Shown here: positions 1 to 12,417 of the stretch, in pieces
Layout: each line of letters starts with the position of its first letter
Numbering within the stretch: position 1 is the first letter of the stretch
From: Ehretia macrophylla
Lineage: Eukaryota > Streptophyta > Magnoliopsida > Boraginales > Ehretiaceae
Length of the DNA: 64,000 nt
Assembly: GCA_037974665.1 (NCBI GenBank)
Contig: CM075770.1
Location: 21,529,501-21,593,500, forward strand
Direction of reading: 5' to 3'
Made by a program: the position numbers and the translations under genes
Notes under the pieces: generated by a model
Told to the model about the DNA's origin: nothing
The model's input: only the letters and a program-made list of their open reading frames with translations
Databases searched by the model: none

Positions 1-263
1 AAAACTAAAACTCTTATTCATTTATGAATCATTTACATTACAATTATTCTTTTCTATTTATAGGGTTTCAGAAGCTAGTAGCTGATGACTGCAAGCTGCT
101 TACACTGCTGCTTGTAAGTTGCTGATGACTGCAAGCTGATTACGCTGCTGCTTGTAAGCTGCTTAGTAGCTGGTGACTGCAAGTTGTTTACGTTGCTGCT
201 TGTAAGCTGCTTGTAAGCTGCTTATATTCATAGTGAATATCCACCAATCGATATTTCATAACA
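1..263 (-). mobile_element. 3' LTR (partial) of the host Ty1-copia element
   Basis: This stretch is clearly similar to 18547-18826, sharing the 'gctgatgactgcaagctgc' type short repeats and the end 'atatttcataaca'. On the minus strand it starts with TGTTATG at 263, as an LTR should. The other end lies before the window. It directly follows, in minus-strand order, the 3' UTR and RNase H remnant at 264-665, so I read it as the 3' LTR of the same element. The short internal repeat of about 20-50 bp (ctgcttgtaagctgctt...) is expanded compared with the right-hand copy. Confidence 0.75.
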
Positions 264-675
264 CTCCTCCTTTGATATTCATTATAAAAATATGTCTTAT
301 TAAAACCTCGTCAAGAAAACCCAATGGGATAAAAACTTGACTAAGAAAAAAGAGTACATTATATTTATGAGGAATACTATTGCATTTAGCTTGCCTCGTT
401 AAAATCTTATCAGGAAAAACCCAGTTGGGATAAAAACCTTGGTGAAGGAAAAATAGTACAATGCACAAATATCATATCCCCATCATGATGACAAATCTTT
501 CAGGCAGTGCATTACATATCTTTGTACATGTGATTTGAAGATCGTTGGTGGTAATGCTTTAGTAAATAAATCTGTTGGATTTTCACTCAACCGTACTTGC
601 TGAATATCAACTATTCCGCTTGTTTGAAGCTCATGTGTGTAGAAGAATTTCGGTGATATAACCACCCTTGATTTG
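264..675 (-). mobile_element. Copia RNase H tail and 3' UTR (host element)
   Basis: The minus-strand reading at about 483-665 gives SPKFFYTHELQ and then VDIQQVRLSENPTDLFTKAL. This is the usual C-terminus of Ty1-copia polyprotein RNase H, in which 'DLFTKALP' is a hallmark. The 3' UTR at 264-480 carries two copies of a motif (cctcgttaaaa-cttat-aggaaaaaccca...). The same motif returns at 14940-15010 and 15168-15250. The coding sequence stops at the target duplication atttg (671-675), where a second element was inserted. The sequence continues in frame across the insertion at 12351-12417. Confidence 0.8.
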
Positions 676-1992
676 TGTCACGCCCCAACTCGACCCCTCC
701 TAGAATCCAAGTCAAGACGCGACGGAATTTCGGCATTATAATATTTGTAATACAGCCATTCAACAAATAAAGAAACATGTACAACATACAACACACACAA
801 CAAAGCCATCCAACAACAACCTCTATATAAAGCCTCCGTCACACCAACATTAGATATATACATATAAGTACCCGAGTCTCAAAACAAACCATTAAAGCTA
901 ACGAAGTATATACAAGGCTAGCGGAATTATATACAGTACAAAAGTAGCCTTGGAAAAGCTAACATCATATCAAACCTACATATTACAAGTCTAGTCTCAA
1001 AACAACACAACTGATAATTTAAGGCAACATAAGCAGTAACGCGTCATGCAACTCCAGTCAACTATCAAGGAAGGGGCTCATCAACATATATCACATCATC
1101 ACATGGCTTGACCTCAGCCTCATTAGGCACAAACTCCAACAAAGCTTCTCCTGAAAGGTGGATGAAAAGGGTGAGTTTCGACAAACTCAGAAAGGGTGGA
1201 TAAGGAAAGGTTTTCGCAAACATTTTTAGCTTTTAAAATCCTTTTGAAATATGCTATGCACGAGAGCACGCAATAAGTATAATTAAACAAGAATATAAGT
1301 AATCCATGCTGCAAGGATACATTCAATTCGTTGATGTCTACCCCTATATACCATCACGAACTCATTTCCCCTGTACACCAACAGCCGTACCCCCGAAGTA
1401 CGCCAACTACGACCCAAACCCTTATGGAACACTCCGTCCACACGGGTAGGGATTAGAACATTGGTAGCAGTGTCATCGCTTGGCAAGCCCTATGCCGCCC
1501 AGTACAACACGACTACCGCATCTCGCGTAATGGTTGCAACCATGCTTGTAACATTCACGAAATTGGAAAAGACAACAAAGTAGGTTGTCTCTCGAGCTCA
1601 TTCAACATGCAAGCACGATTGGCATTACTCAACAAACCGTTTCAATTAATAACACGTAGATTAGGCAACAAGGTAGGTCACCTAATCGAAAGCCAACACC
1701 AATTTAGCTCAAATAACACGTTTAATAATTAGGGAATACTAATAACATTTAATATAGCTCATAGCATCAAACAACGTAATAACTCAATCAAACAACCCCC
1801 GAGCAGTTACATAACATTAAATAATTCAAAGCTATCACATAGTACCAAATTAACTTAGAACATTTATAGGCTTCATATAATACTAGGAAATAATATTCAT
1901 ATCAATTTAATAATTAAAATTCAACATATAATACATAAAATTAAACTAAAGTAAACTACCGTTAAAATTGCGTAAAATTAACACTAAGTATT

Positions 1993-4149
1993 TGAAGGAT
2001 CTGATATATTTAGAGCTATGAACATCATTTAGCTAAGAATCGAGCGGAAGCAAAACATGACATTCAAAAATTTATGGAATTCAAAGCATGATGTTCATAT
2101 GAAACTCTAATATTGATATCATGTGATTAACATATGCAAAACATATATATAGCAAATATATATATTGACAAGTGATAGAAGTTGGAGATACCTCTTGTAG
2201 ACAACTCATAGGAGGTATGAATCTGAAATTTCTTATCACTTGATGGAAGACACCATCCCTTGAAAGCACAAGAACTCTAGTCCGTCCACACGAGCAAAAA
2301 ATGGCTTCTCCATCTTCATGGTTGTTTTGTGCTAGATAACCATGGAAGATTTACGAGCTTGTTTGTGAAGAAGATAGCAAAACAATTTCCTCCTTCTCCC
2401 TTTCCTTGGCTGCGTTTTTATGAAGAAGAAGAGAAGACAAGTGCATCTAGTTCATTTTCATTTTTCAGCCACGGTTCTTTCAAAATGATAAAGAAGAAAA
2501 TACTTTTTCATCTCTTTCTTCTTGCTGCGTTTTTCTCTAATTTTTCAGCCATGGAGGCTTGAGGAGAGAGAGAGATGAAGACAACTCTATTATTGGTTGA
2601 AGAAGAAGACAATTCTTTTCTTCATCTTTTTCTTCTCCAACGTGTGGAGTCTTCAAGGCAAAGAAGACAAGTCTTCCTTTTCTTTTGTTGTCTTGTCTCT
2701 CCTTTGTTAGAAAAGAAAAGATGACAAATTTGTCATCTTTTGTTTCTTTTATTGTAGTATTTTTTCGCTAATGTATTTAAATATTCAACCTAATCACAAT
2801 TAGTTGAAATTATGAAAACAACATTTTCATATTTTCACATTAGCCCCAACACTTAATAATAATTGTATATTGATCCCAATAACTTTTAAAAGGTCAATTA
2901 CACCATTGTTAACTCCTTAACAATTACACAATTGTTAACTCTTTAGTAATATAAGAGAAACAAAATATAATTGTCAACACTTTAACAACTCAAGAGAAAC
3001 TAAACGCAATTGTTAACACTTTAACAATTTAAGAGAAACTAAATCAAGCTTAATAGGAAAAACATTCACTATGCTCTATTGTGTGTGACTTTCTAAATTC
3101 ACCGCTATATAGCATTGAAGAAACGTTGAACACTTTCAATGTTAATCAAACTATTTGATTTGTTTAGAAAATATCTTCCGTCATTCTCAAAACACCTTCA
3201 GAGTTCTTGAGTGACGTTCTAGCTATCAACGTATCAAGACAATTTATAAAGCAATGAAGTCTTATTCAAGTGAATCTATTTATGGTCGTCGATTATCGTA
3301 CAATCCAATCCTTCCATTAATTGTCCCGTCAAGCAAGAACCATGATCCGATTAAGTTCATAGACTCGAAACGATGCATAGATCCAAATGGTGGAATGAGA
3401 GATGACACATGAAAAAACTCATTTCCATCATTCATGCCTTGGCCAAGGACTTCCTCATTCAACAACCAAACTTGGATCGCATAAGACATCGCCTCACGCC
3501 GGAGGTTAATGGATCCTATCTTGACTACTACCTGTCAATCACTATACCAGACGAATAAAACTGCGAGAGGACGTATCTCATCTCGTTTGTCAAGACAGGC
3601 ATTATCCAAACGCTTGAATCAAACCCCAATACATATGACAGCCGTAATGTCTCAAGTCTAAGGATTACATGTACAATCGCAACGAATAACAAATTTTTAA
3701 ATCAAAGTCATGTAATTTGTTATTCACGTCACATTCAATGATCTATTCAACTAATAGTCATCCACATGTTTGTTAGTCGCATCGCTATGCTGTTATGGCA
3801 CGTGGCTTACCATTCTTTATCATTAACATCTCTATGTTAATCAAAGGTAACAACACATGTGATAGTCCGTAATTGATTATTAAAGTCCCGATCAAATAAT
3901 CTAAGGACTATGAACACTTTAAGTATTTATCATATTAAGAAAATACACCAACATATTCTAAACGCTTTTAGAATACATTCTTCTAATGAAAATACTAGGG
4001 ACTCATTCATACACGTAAAGAAGGAGAATATAAATGTCCTAATTATGTCAATATGTAAACGAACATATAAACACTAATGCCATAAATAAATATCAAAACA
4101 CCCCAATATATGTCATCCAAATATGTAGCATTAGGGCATATCTCTAACA
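1993..4149 (-). repeat. 3' LTR of the nested copia-type element
   Basis: This 2157-bp direct repeat is the copy of 9311-11525. It starts TGAAGG and ends TAACA. It has short ORFs such as 2329-2562 (77 codons) that also occur, altered, in the other LTR. These have no recognisable domain and are unlikely to be genes. Around 2890-3040 there is a short run of 'acaattgttaactc-ttaa' units, which is longer in the other LTR and explains much of the length difference. Confidence 0.9.
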
Positions 4150-7100
4150 ATCTCCCACTTGCATTAATGCTATGAAACATAGTATTAGTACAACAAACAA
4201 TGATATCGTGTACTCATATTCTCAAAACGAGGACTTAGCTGTGACTGATTCATAGCTACGGTAAGTGGGTCAGCTACATCAAGAAATGTGGCCGTTTTAT
4301 GCAAAGACATATCTCAATATGATTATTGGCTACAAATACAACACACGAAGATAGAAACACATTTCCAAATGTTTGGACATACAGTGAGACCTGGATTCCA
4401 CAAGCTTGTGCAGTAGCTCCGTATAGTCATAGTGCAAAAGCATCACAACTTAACGGTAGGAACCATAACCAACTCGTATGATTTCTTCAATCCAAACAAC
4501 TTCTTTCGTAATATTACATATCACAAAAAACATGAGTTATGTAATAGATCTATAGTTTGTTGAGAACCTTTCTAACTTACTGAGCTCCCACTACAAATAA
4601 ACATGAACCCTAACATAGACATTCTATTATAAGATTCAGATTAAGAATTTGAACTAGTAAATCCGTCACTACGGAATTTACCTCCTTCATAAACTAAAAT
4701 ATATCTTTAGTGTTTCCTAAGTACTTAAGAATGTACTTCAATTCTATCAACCATTCCAAAACCTAGATTGGATTGATATTTACTCGTAACACTTTACAGT
4801 TTGTTCAATATCAAGTCTTGTACATAGTATAGCAAATATGAAGTTACTATAACTTGAATACAAATTTGTTACGCAACTAGAGTTTCTTGAACACTTTCAA
4901 AAATACTCTTTGTACAATCTAAGAAATATGTCGAGTAATCTTTTCGTACTATTATCATAGCTACGAATTGACAAGATACGAACGACAAGTTCTAAATGGA
5001 GAACATTTAATATGACTAGACTATAATTAATATCACAACACACATATCATCAACTATGATGTTGAAGTCATCATTATTGTAATCATAGAAAAGTGGATGC
5101 GATCCCACTATTCTTTGGCAATCACAAGGTTCATCTACATTTTAAATGAAATCTAACTCTTTAATCTCATTTGAAATGGGTGAAACATTTCCAAGGAATT
5201 CACTTAAAAATTCACAAGTGGATTTATCAAGTATGCACATATTACTCATATCAATAGATCAGAATCATCAATATAGTAATACAATGTGCTATAATGACTA
5301 GCATAATACAACGAGACTAAAGGACAATAATTGGTAAAATGACTTCATCATAGCTAACACTTTGGCTTTGATAATATCTTTTAAAAACCAATATAGCTAT
5401 AAAAGGTTATTACCTTTTTCTATTAACTTCAACCTTTATCTCGGAGATCAATATCCAGATTAAGCTAAAGTATATGGAGTCTCATTATTATGCTTTGCAT
5501 TATATAGTTTCTTGGAGTCGTTATCAAATATACCGTTTCTTTGTAAATCATAGGATCAACTAATTGATAAATATCTCAAATACACAAACAACGTTTGTGC
5601 ATCCTAAAAGGATATTCATATATTCCTTTTAAGTATGAGATACACTACTAGATTTGCAAAGATCTTGCGTGATGACACATTCCAGACCTTATTGAATAGA
5701 TTTATTATTTTGGTCTAGGTGATTTTATAGCTTTTGAGGATACTTTCTCAATTTCCATTTTATTAGAAAGTAATATTTTCTTAAACAAAACATTTTCTTC
5801 AAGAAAGATTATTATCTAATAAATCAATACACATTGATCATTAAATAGAAATTATATCCTACAAAATTAGGATATACTATAAAATTACCTTTAACCAAAA
5901 CTCTCACTAGTCCCTATAAAACTTTTCAATAAAAGAAGGAGAAATCAAAATTAACCCATTTAATCTTTGATTGTTTTCCAACTTATATCAAATATAAAGT
6001 TCTAACAACAGTAGGGATTTACTATTTAATATAATATTAAATCAAGGAAAGCATGACCCACAAATAAATAGAATGATTAGTCAAACTAATCAACAACTCT
6101 ACTACGTCCAACAAAGCACGGTTTCTTCACTAAGAAACCCTATTTATTTGTGGTACACCGAACATTATTAATTTCGATACTATATCAAAATTTTCAGATA
6201 CTCAAATAAAATAGTACTTAAGTATTTTACCTTCATGATCTAATAATAAGGTACTAATACATTTTTCTATACGAGCCTATTCACAAATAACTCTAAATAC
6301 ATCAACATGTATTAATCCAAACAGCCTAGTAGTTTTAATCCTTTATCAAACAAAGGATGACTTGGTTACCATTCCAATAAATAAGATGTATAAGTTGATC
6401 AAACCAACCTAACCATCATCTTATTATTAGAAAAACCTAATCATGTAAAAACTACAATTAATTTGGGTTATTTGAGTAATCTTAAAATTTGTTGGATGGT
6501 TATAACGGTTGATAATATGCTTGCAATACATTCTTTCGTCCATATCAAGATAACAAAGACTACACCATAATGCGCTTTTACAAGCTTTAAGAATATGCAT
6601 TTTATTCCTAATATCATTTAGGTATAATCCTTAAAATATAAAATATATCCAAAAGGCATTCAAACAAAGTGTCTTTAGCTAACGCAACAACCTTGTTTCA
6701 CTTGCTAACACTGAAAATATTTCACGCTTTCGAAAGCGCATTACTGAGATTAAGATTCTATTCTCGAACACATTCACTAATGTTTCACTAGAATCCATAA
6801 CGTAGTACCAATCACAATCAAAGAAGATTTATAATTCATAGTAACTTTACAACCTTGACATTCAAGCTATAAAGATACTTTGGATTAAAACCTCTTTTAA
6901 TGTCCGGTTTTAAGGTTATGAAAACATCTTTTACACATGCCTATACAATCCTTAATTTTTTTCTTAAATATGGTCCCACTACTAATAGAAATCATCCTTT
7001 TTTTGGCATTTCTTTTTTGCATTACCATTAACCAAAGAGGAAATACAAATATAAGAATGAATTCCATTTATATCTAATATCATGCATTAAATATGCTTAC

Positions 7101-9310
7101 CACAAAACCATTTGCTAGTTTAGAATTATATTTTTTACATCTTGCATACCCTTATGCAAACTATGAAATAATACAAATCCTTAGCATATTTAATTTGTTT
7201 TACTTATCATCCATAAGTACTACAACTTTTCGTTTTGATACATTATCAAGATGAAAAATAACGGAGTATGTAATTCTAAGATTTTATTAAGTTTCTAATA
7301 ACCATTCTTAGATGATAACGTTAATCAAAGAGTTTGGTCTGGTTGCGCGATGTAAAATCTAGTTAATTGAAAATGACGGGTTCATAGTTGTAGCCATAAA
7401 CGTATGCAAAAAATAAGATCGCTAGTTGACATAAACTTGTTAAAACATTTAATTTGACCTTTAATTAAATGATACCTCCAACTAATTTTATCGATTCCCA
7501 CACTTCCTAAATGAGATCGTAAATCTAATTAAAGACTTATTAGTAGGTGACCATAGTTCTCTTTAATATGAATACCCCTCAGCTTTGGTGCATTATTGGA
7601 ATATACATACAAATAGTTAGCAACGATTACTATCTATATCACTATATAGGATATGGCTATTTTGCCCCTAAATCACCGTAACCTCAGCTTTGGGGCATTA
7701 TTGGAAACGTGATCTAGTTAGATTACACCCACCGTCACAGCGTTGCAACAATTTGAATCCCGAACCTCAGCTTTAGTATATTATTGGCCTCATGATATTG
7801 GAACAACACAACATTACTATGCTTGCTAGGTAAACATAATACTTTCATGGAATATGTCTTTCTACCTTTGGGTTAGCCAAGACATACCTAATCGAGCAAA
7901 TATAACTTAGGATAGTGGAGGGCAACGATAAACACTTTTACCGCTTTACAATCTAATATGTTTGCACGTAGGAAAATTTTGAATTTAATTAGGTCTCACT
8001 TTGCACATTAGTTAATTTACAAGCATACATCACATATAAGCAAATAAATAAACATACATGCAAAATCATACATTATGGTGGATCATGGACTTGGACTATG
8101 AATTAAATCAAGACAAAAATAAAACCTAAACAAACACATCAACATGCCTTCTTTGGTCTTGTCTTTTTGAATTCTTCAAAGATCCAAAGCACCTCCAACT
8201 CCTTGAAAGTCTCCAATGGTCTTCTTGCAAACTTCTTGTAAAAATTACATACATTATATCTCACTATAAATTTCTCTCAATTGCAAGAAAATAAAACGAG
8301 ACTTATGTCTCAATTACATACTAATGAATGATATAATTAGTTACAACATCATCTAATGAAATTACAACTAATTAACCATTCATTAACCAAGTTCATGATC
8401 GAATTCACCATTTATCATCCAACATCACAATATAAGATAAAACTCATAAAGCATATGATATGCATCATATACATAAATAATAAAGCTAAACAAGCAAGCT
8501 AACACAAACTAATGTATCCAATACATTAAATAAATAAAAGGCATGTTTGCAATAAGTTTCATATCTTGAGATTTTAGCATCTCATGTTAAACAACACAAA
8601 AGAACTAGATAAAACCAATTTTAAGTCCATACTTGTTCAATAAGACCCAATGCAAATTATTTGTTAATTTTATGGCCCAATTTGAGTTCCAAGGCTCATT
8701 TTAATCTTCACTAAGAAAAACAATCTCATCTAATCTTATTAGACTAAAGCCCACTGATTTTTAAGCCCATTGGACTTAACCAAAATCAAACCAATTAGTC
8801 ATTGCTTTCAATTTATGACCCATCATAAATCTGCTGCACATACACCAACTGTTTTGACTCGTTTAGCCTATCCACAATTCTCCAAAAATTCTGAAATTTT
8901 ATAGAGACATATTTCTTCGAGTGTAGATAGTTTTAGAATCAAACAGAACTCCATTCGAAGTTAAATTGACTGAGTTATGCCTCTTAGAACACAACTGCGT
9001 AAACTGTCCAACTTTACGCGAGAATCAGTGAACTTACTGATTTTGATTTTTTTGAAACCTTTAGCCACGAAATTAGGAGATGCATATTAGAGGATGAAAT
9101 GTTCTACTATCTCTATAGCATAGCATATCCAAAAAACAGCCAAATATAACAACATTTACTATGCCAAAACAGTCACGCAAAAACAGTGGACAGAAACATT
9201 TTTAGAAATGTTGAAACTCTTTCCTTGTTCTTTTGTGCTCAAGACTTTAGAAACTTTAAGCAAACACATATATAATCACATGAACATCAAGTCCTTGCTC
9301 TGATACCACT
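4150..9310 (-). mobile_element. Decayed interior of the nested element
   Basis: This 5.2-kb AT-rich stretch lies between the two LTRs. It carries the polypurine tract at its left end and the primer-binding site at its right end. Coding remnants are not readable over any useful length. Three dispersed copies of a motif (cctcagcttt-g-gcattattgg) lie at about 7578, 7682 and 7765 in what would be the leader region. I see no independent gene here. Confidence 0.75.
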
Positions 9311-11525
9311 TGAAGGATCTGATATATTTAGAGCTATGAACATCATCTAGCTAAGAATCGAGCGAAAGCAAAACATGACATTCAAAAATTTCTGGAATTC
9401 AAAGCATGATGTTCATATGAAACTCTAATATTGATATCATGTGATTAACATATGCAAAACATATATATAGCAAATATATATATTTACAAGTGATAGAAGT
9501 AGGAGATACCTCTTGTAGACAACTCATAGGAGGTATGAATCTGAAATTTCTTATCACTTGATGGAAGACACCATCCCTTGAAAGCACAAGAGCTCTAGTC
9601 CGTCCACACGAGCAAAGAATGGCTTCTCCATCTTCGTGGTTGTTTTGTGCTAGATAACCATGAAAGATTTATGAGCTTGTTTGTGAAGAAGAGAGCAAAA
9701 CCATTTATTCCTTCTCCCTTTCCTTGGCTGCGTTTTTATGAAGACGAAGAGAAGACAAGTGCATCTAGTTCATCTTCATTTTTCAGCCATGGTTCTTTCA
9801 AGATGATGAAAAATAAAATACTTTTTCATCTCTTTCTTCTTGCTGCGTTTTTCTCTAATTTTTCAGCCATGGAGGCTTGATGAGAGAGATAGATGAAGAC
9901 AACTCTATTATTGGTTGAAGAAGAAGACAATTCTTTTCTTCATCTTTTTCTTTATCCAACGTGTGGAGTCTTCAAGGCAAAGAAGACAAGTCTTCCTTTT
10001 CTTTTGTTGTCTTGTCTTTCCTTTGTTAGAAAAGAAAAGATGACAACTTTGTTATCTTTTGTTTATTTTATTGTAGTATTTTTTCACTAATATATTTAAA
10101 TATTCAACCTAATCACAATTAGTTGAAATTATAAAAACAACATTTTCATATTTTCATATTAGCCCCAACACTTAATAATAATTGTATATTGATCCCAATA
10201 ACTTTTAAAAGGTCAATTACACAATTGTTAACTCCTTAACAATTACACAATTGTTAACTCCTTAACAATTACACAATTGTTAATTCTTTAACAATATAAG
10301 AGAAACAAAATATAATTGTCAACACTTTAACAACTCAAGAGAAACTAAACGCAATTGTTAACACTTTAACAATTCAAGAGAAAATAAACGCAATTGTTAA
10401 CAATTTAAGATAAACTAAATCAAGCTCAATAGGAAAAACATTCACTATGCTCTATTGTGTGTGACTTTCTAAATTAACCGTTATATAGCATTGAAGAAAC
10501 GTTGAACACTTTCAATGTTAATCAAACTATTTGATTTGTTTAGAGAATATCTCCCGTCATTCTCAAAACACCTTCAGAGTTCTTGAGTGACGTTCTAGCT
10601 ACCAACGTATCAAGACAATTTATAAAGCAATGAAGTCTTATTCAAATGAATCTATTTATGGTCGTCGATTATCGTACAATCCAATCCTTCCATTAATTGT
10701 CCCGTCGAGCAAAAACCATGATCCGATTAAGTTCATAGACTCGAAACGATGCATAGATCCAAATGATGGAATGAGAGATGACACATGAAAAAACTCATTT
10801 CCATTATTCATGCCTTAGCCAAGGACTTCCTTATTCAACAACCAAACTTGGATCGCATAGGATATCGCTTCACGCAGGAGGTTAATGGATCCTATCTTGA
10901 CCACTACCTGTCAATCACTATACCAGACAAATAAAACTGCGAGAGGACGTATCTCATCTCGTTTGTCGAGACAGGCATTATCCAAACGCTTGAATCAAAC
11001 CCCAATACATATGACAGCCGTAATGTCTCAAGTCTAAGGATTATATGTATAATCGCAACGAATAACAAATTATTAATCCAAAGTCATGTAATTTGTTATT
11101 CACGTCACATTCAATGATCTATTCAACTAATAGTCATCCACATGTTTGTTAGTCGCATCGCTATGCTGTTATGGCACGTGGCTTACCATTCTTTATCATT
11201 AACATCTCTATGTTAATCAAAGGTAACAACACATGTGATAGTCCGTAATTGATTATTAAAGTCCCGATCAAATAATCTAAGGACTATGAACACTTTAAGT
11301 ATTTATCATATTAAGGAAATACGCCAACATATTCTAAACGCTTTTAGAATACATTCTTCTAATGAAAATACTAGGGACTCATTCATACACGTAAAGAAGG
11401 AGAATATGAATGTCCTAATTATGTCAATATGTAAATGAACATATAAACACTAATGCCATAAGTAAATGTCAAAACACCCCAATATATGTCATCCAAATAT
11501 GTAACATTAGGGCATATCTCTAACA
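9311..11525 (-). repeat. 5' LTR of the nested copia-type element
   Basis: This 2215-bp direct repeat is the copy of 1993-4149, and the primer-binding site lies 2 bp outside its left edge. The 'acaattgttaactccttaac' units near 10210-10400 are more numerous than in the other LTR, which looks like slippage. The minus-strand ORF at 9399-9587 is the twin of 2081-2269, differing at one residue. It is an LTR feature rather than a host gene. Confidence 0.9.
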
Positions 11526-12350
11526 GTATTCTCTACAGCCTAATTAGTAAGATTTAAATATAATTATAGTCATACCGCATATTTATATGAATTTTAAGAA
11601 TACATTTAGAAAAATCCCTTACCAAATCAAATAGGATTTACGGGTAGAAAGCTAAAATCTTTAATCCTATATGTATGCAAGAGCTCCAACCGTCCTCACC
11701 TAGCTTCTCACCAAGAAATTCACGCAAAAACCCCTTTATTTCTCTTTACGATTTTTTTTTCCTTCCTCTGTTTTTCTCACTCTTCGTACTGATTGTTTTT
11801 GTCTTTGCTTTGTAACTTGGCTAATTTATATGTGGACTAACAAAGGCCAATAGAAGCAAAGCAACCGCCCACAACAACATGCACCGTTTTTTTTTTCTTT
11901 GGTTTCTTGTTTCGATCCAATCATTTCCTTTCCTATTTTGGTTTTGGCTAAGTCAACTAAGTTCACCAAAGTGTTTTGCTGACTAGATGAAAGATATCAA
12001 AACTTAAACTAAACAAATCAAAGCCAATGCATTTCACGAGTTAACTTGAAAATTGGTTGACTTTCTAATCGGGTTTGGCTTTTTTTTTTTTGTCTTAGAC
12101 AACTAATATAAAGTCCAATTAAAATAAAAAATAAGAAATGTCTACTAATACCTAAACGAAATAAAACTAGACCTAAGTAAAATAAGACCTAAGCCCGAAC
12201 ATATTAAAATCATTTAATTCTACCCTCCCGGGCATGCAATGCACAAAAAGAACATTGAACGAAGTCATGAAATAAAATAATTAAAGCAAACATGCAAACA
12301 AATAAAATAAATAAAATAATCGAAGATCTTCTCCGGGCTCGGATACCACA

Positions 12351-12417
12351 ATTTGTGTGATACATGTTGTGTTATCTTCATATAGTGTGGTTAGTTGGTC
12401 TTTGTCGGAGGGTAATC
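12351..12417 (-). mobile_element. Copia RNase H fragment between two insertions
   Basis: On the minus strand this reads LTTLYEDNTTCITQI, the copia RNase H signature usually seen as LYEDNAACIAQ. Joined to 14377 and above on one side and to 670 and below on the other, it restores a continuous RNase H reading (…CITQI followed by KGGYI). That confirms that 676-12350 and 12418-14371 are insertions into one host element. Confidence 0.8.

Larger units (their letters stand above)
1993..11525 (-). mobile_element. Complete non-coding LTR retrotransposon, 2.2-kb LTRs (LARD-like, copia type)
   Basis: Two long direct repeats, 1993-4149 and 9311-11525, begin TGAAGGATCTG and end ATATCTCTAACA. The element is flanked by a perfect 5-bp duplication, gtatt (1988-1992 and 11526-11530). 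Next to the right LTR at about 9291-9308 is the complement of a tRNA-Met primer site (ctctgatacca), so transcription runs on the minus strand. Inside the left LTR boundary, 4150-4160 gives the minus-strand purine tract AAGTGGGAGAT, typical of copia. The 5.2-kb interior has no ORF above about 70 codons. Only weak pol traces are visible, for example an ADPLT-like stretch near 4260-4330. The LTRs differ by a few percent by eye, so the insertion is not very recent. Confidence 0.9.
676..12350 (-). mobile_element. Solo LTR (about 2.1 kb), split by a nested retrotransposon
   Basis: The left end is TGTCACGCCCC at 676 and the right end is GGATACCACA at 12350. The flanks carry an identical 5-bp duplication, atttg (671-675 and 12351-12355). 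Without the nested element at 1993-11525 and its duplicated gtatt, the unit is 676-1992 plus 11531-12350, about 2.1 kb. No coding sequence, primer site pair or second LTR is seen, so it is best read as a solo LTR left by recombination. Ends of the TGTCAC-CCCC type also occur on the element at 45204-46905. Orientation is inferred from that element. Confidence 0.75.

Noticed and set aside
1..263. Short spaced repeats resembling a CRISPR array (gctgcttgtaagctgctt…)
   Set aside because: The units are irregular, lack unique spacers of equal size, and lie in a plant retrotransposon LTR.
2329..2562. 77-codon frame, found again at 9647-9880
   Set aside because: It lies in both LTRs of one retrotransposon, differs at many residues and ends in a repeat of 'ttcttcttgctgcg'. 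There is no evidence of a protein.
12340..12360. A 'tggtatccgagcc' primer-site-like sequence at the LTR edge
   Set aside because: It falls inside the LTR end with a proper atttg duplication right behind it, so it cannot be the primer site of that element. The similarity to tRNA-Met sites is probably chance.
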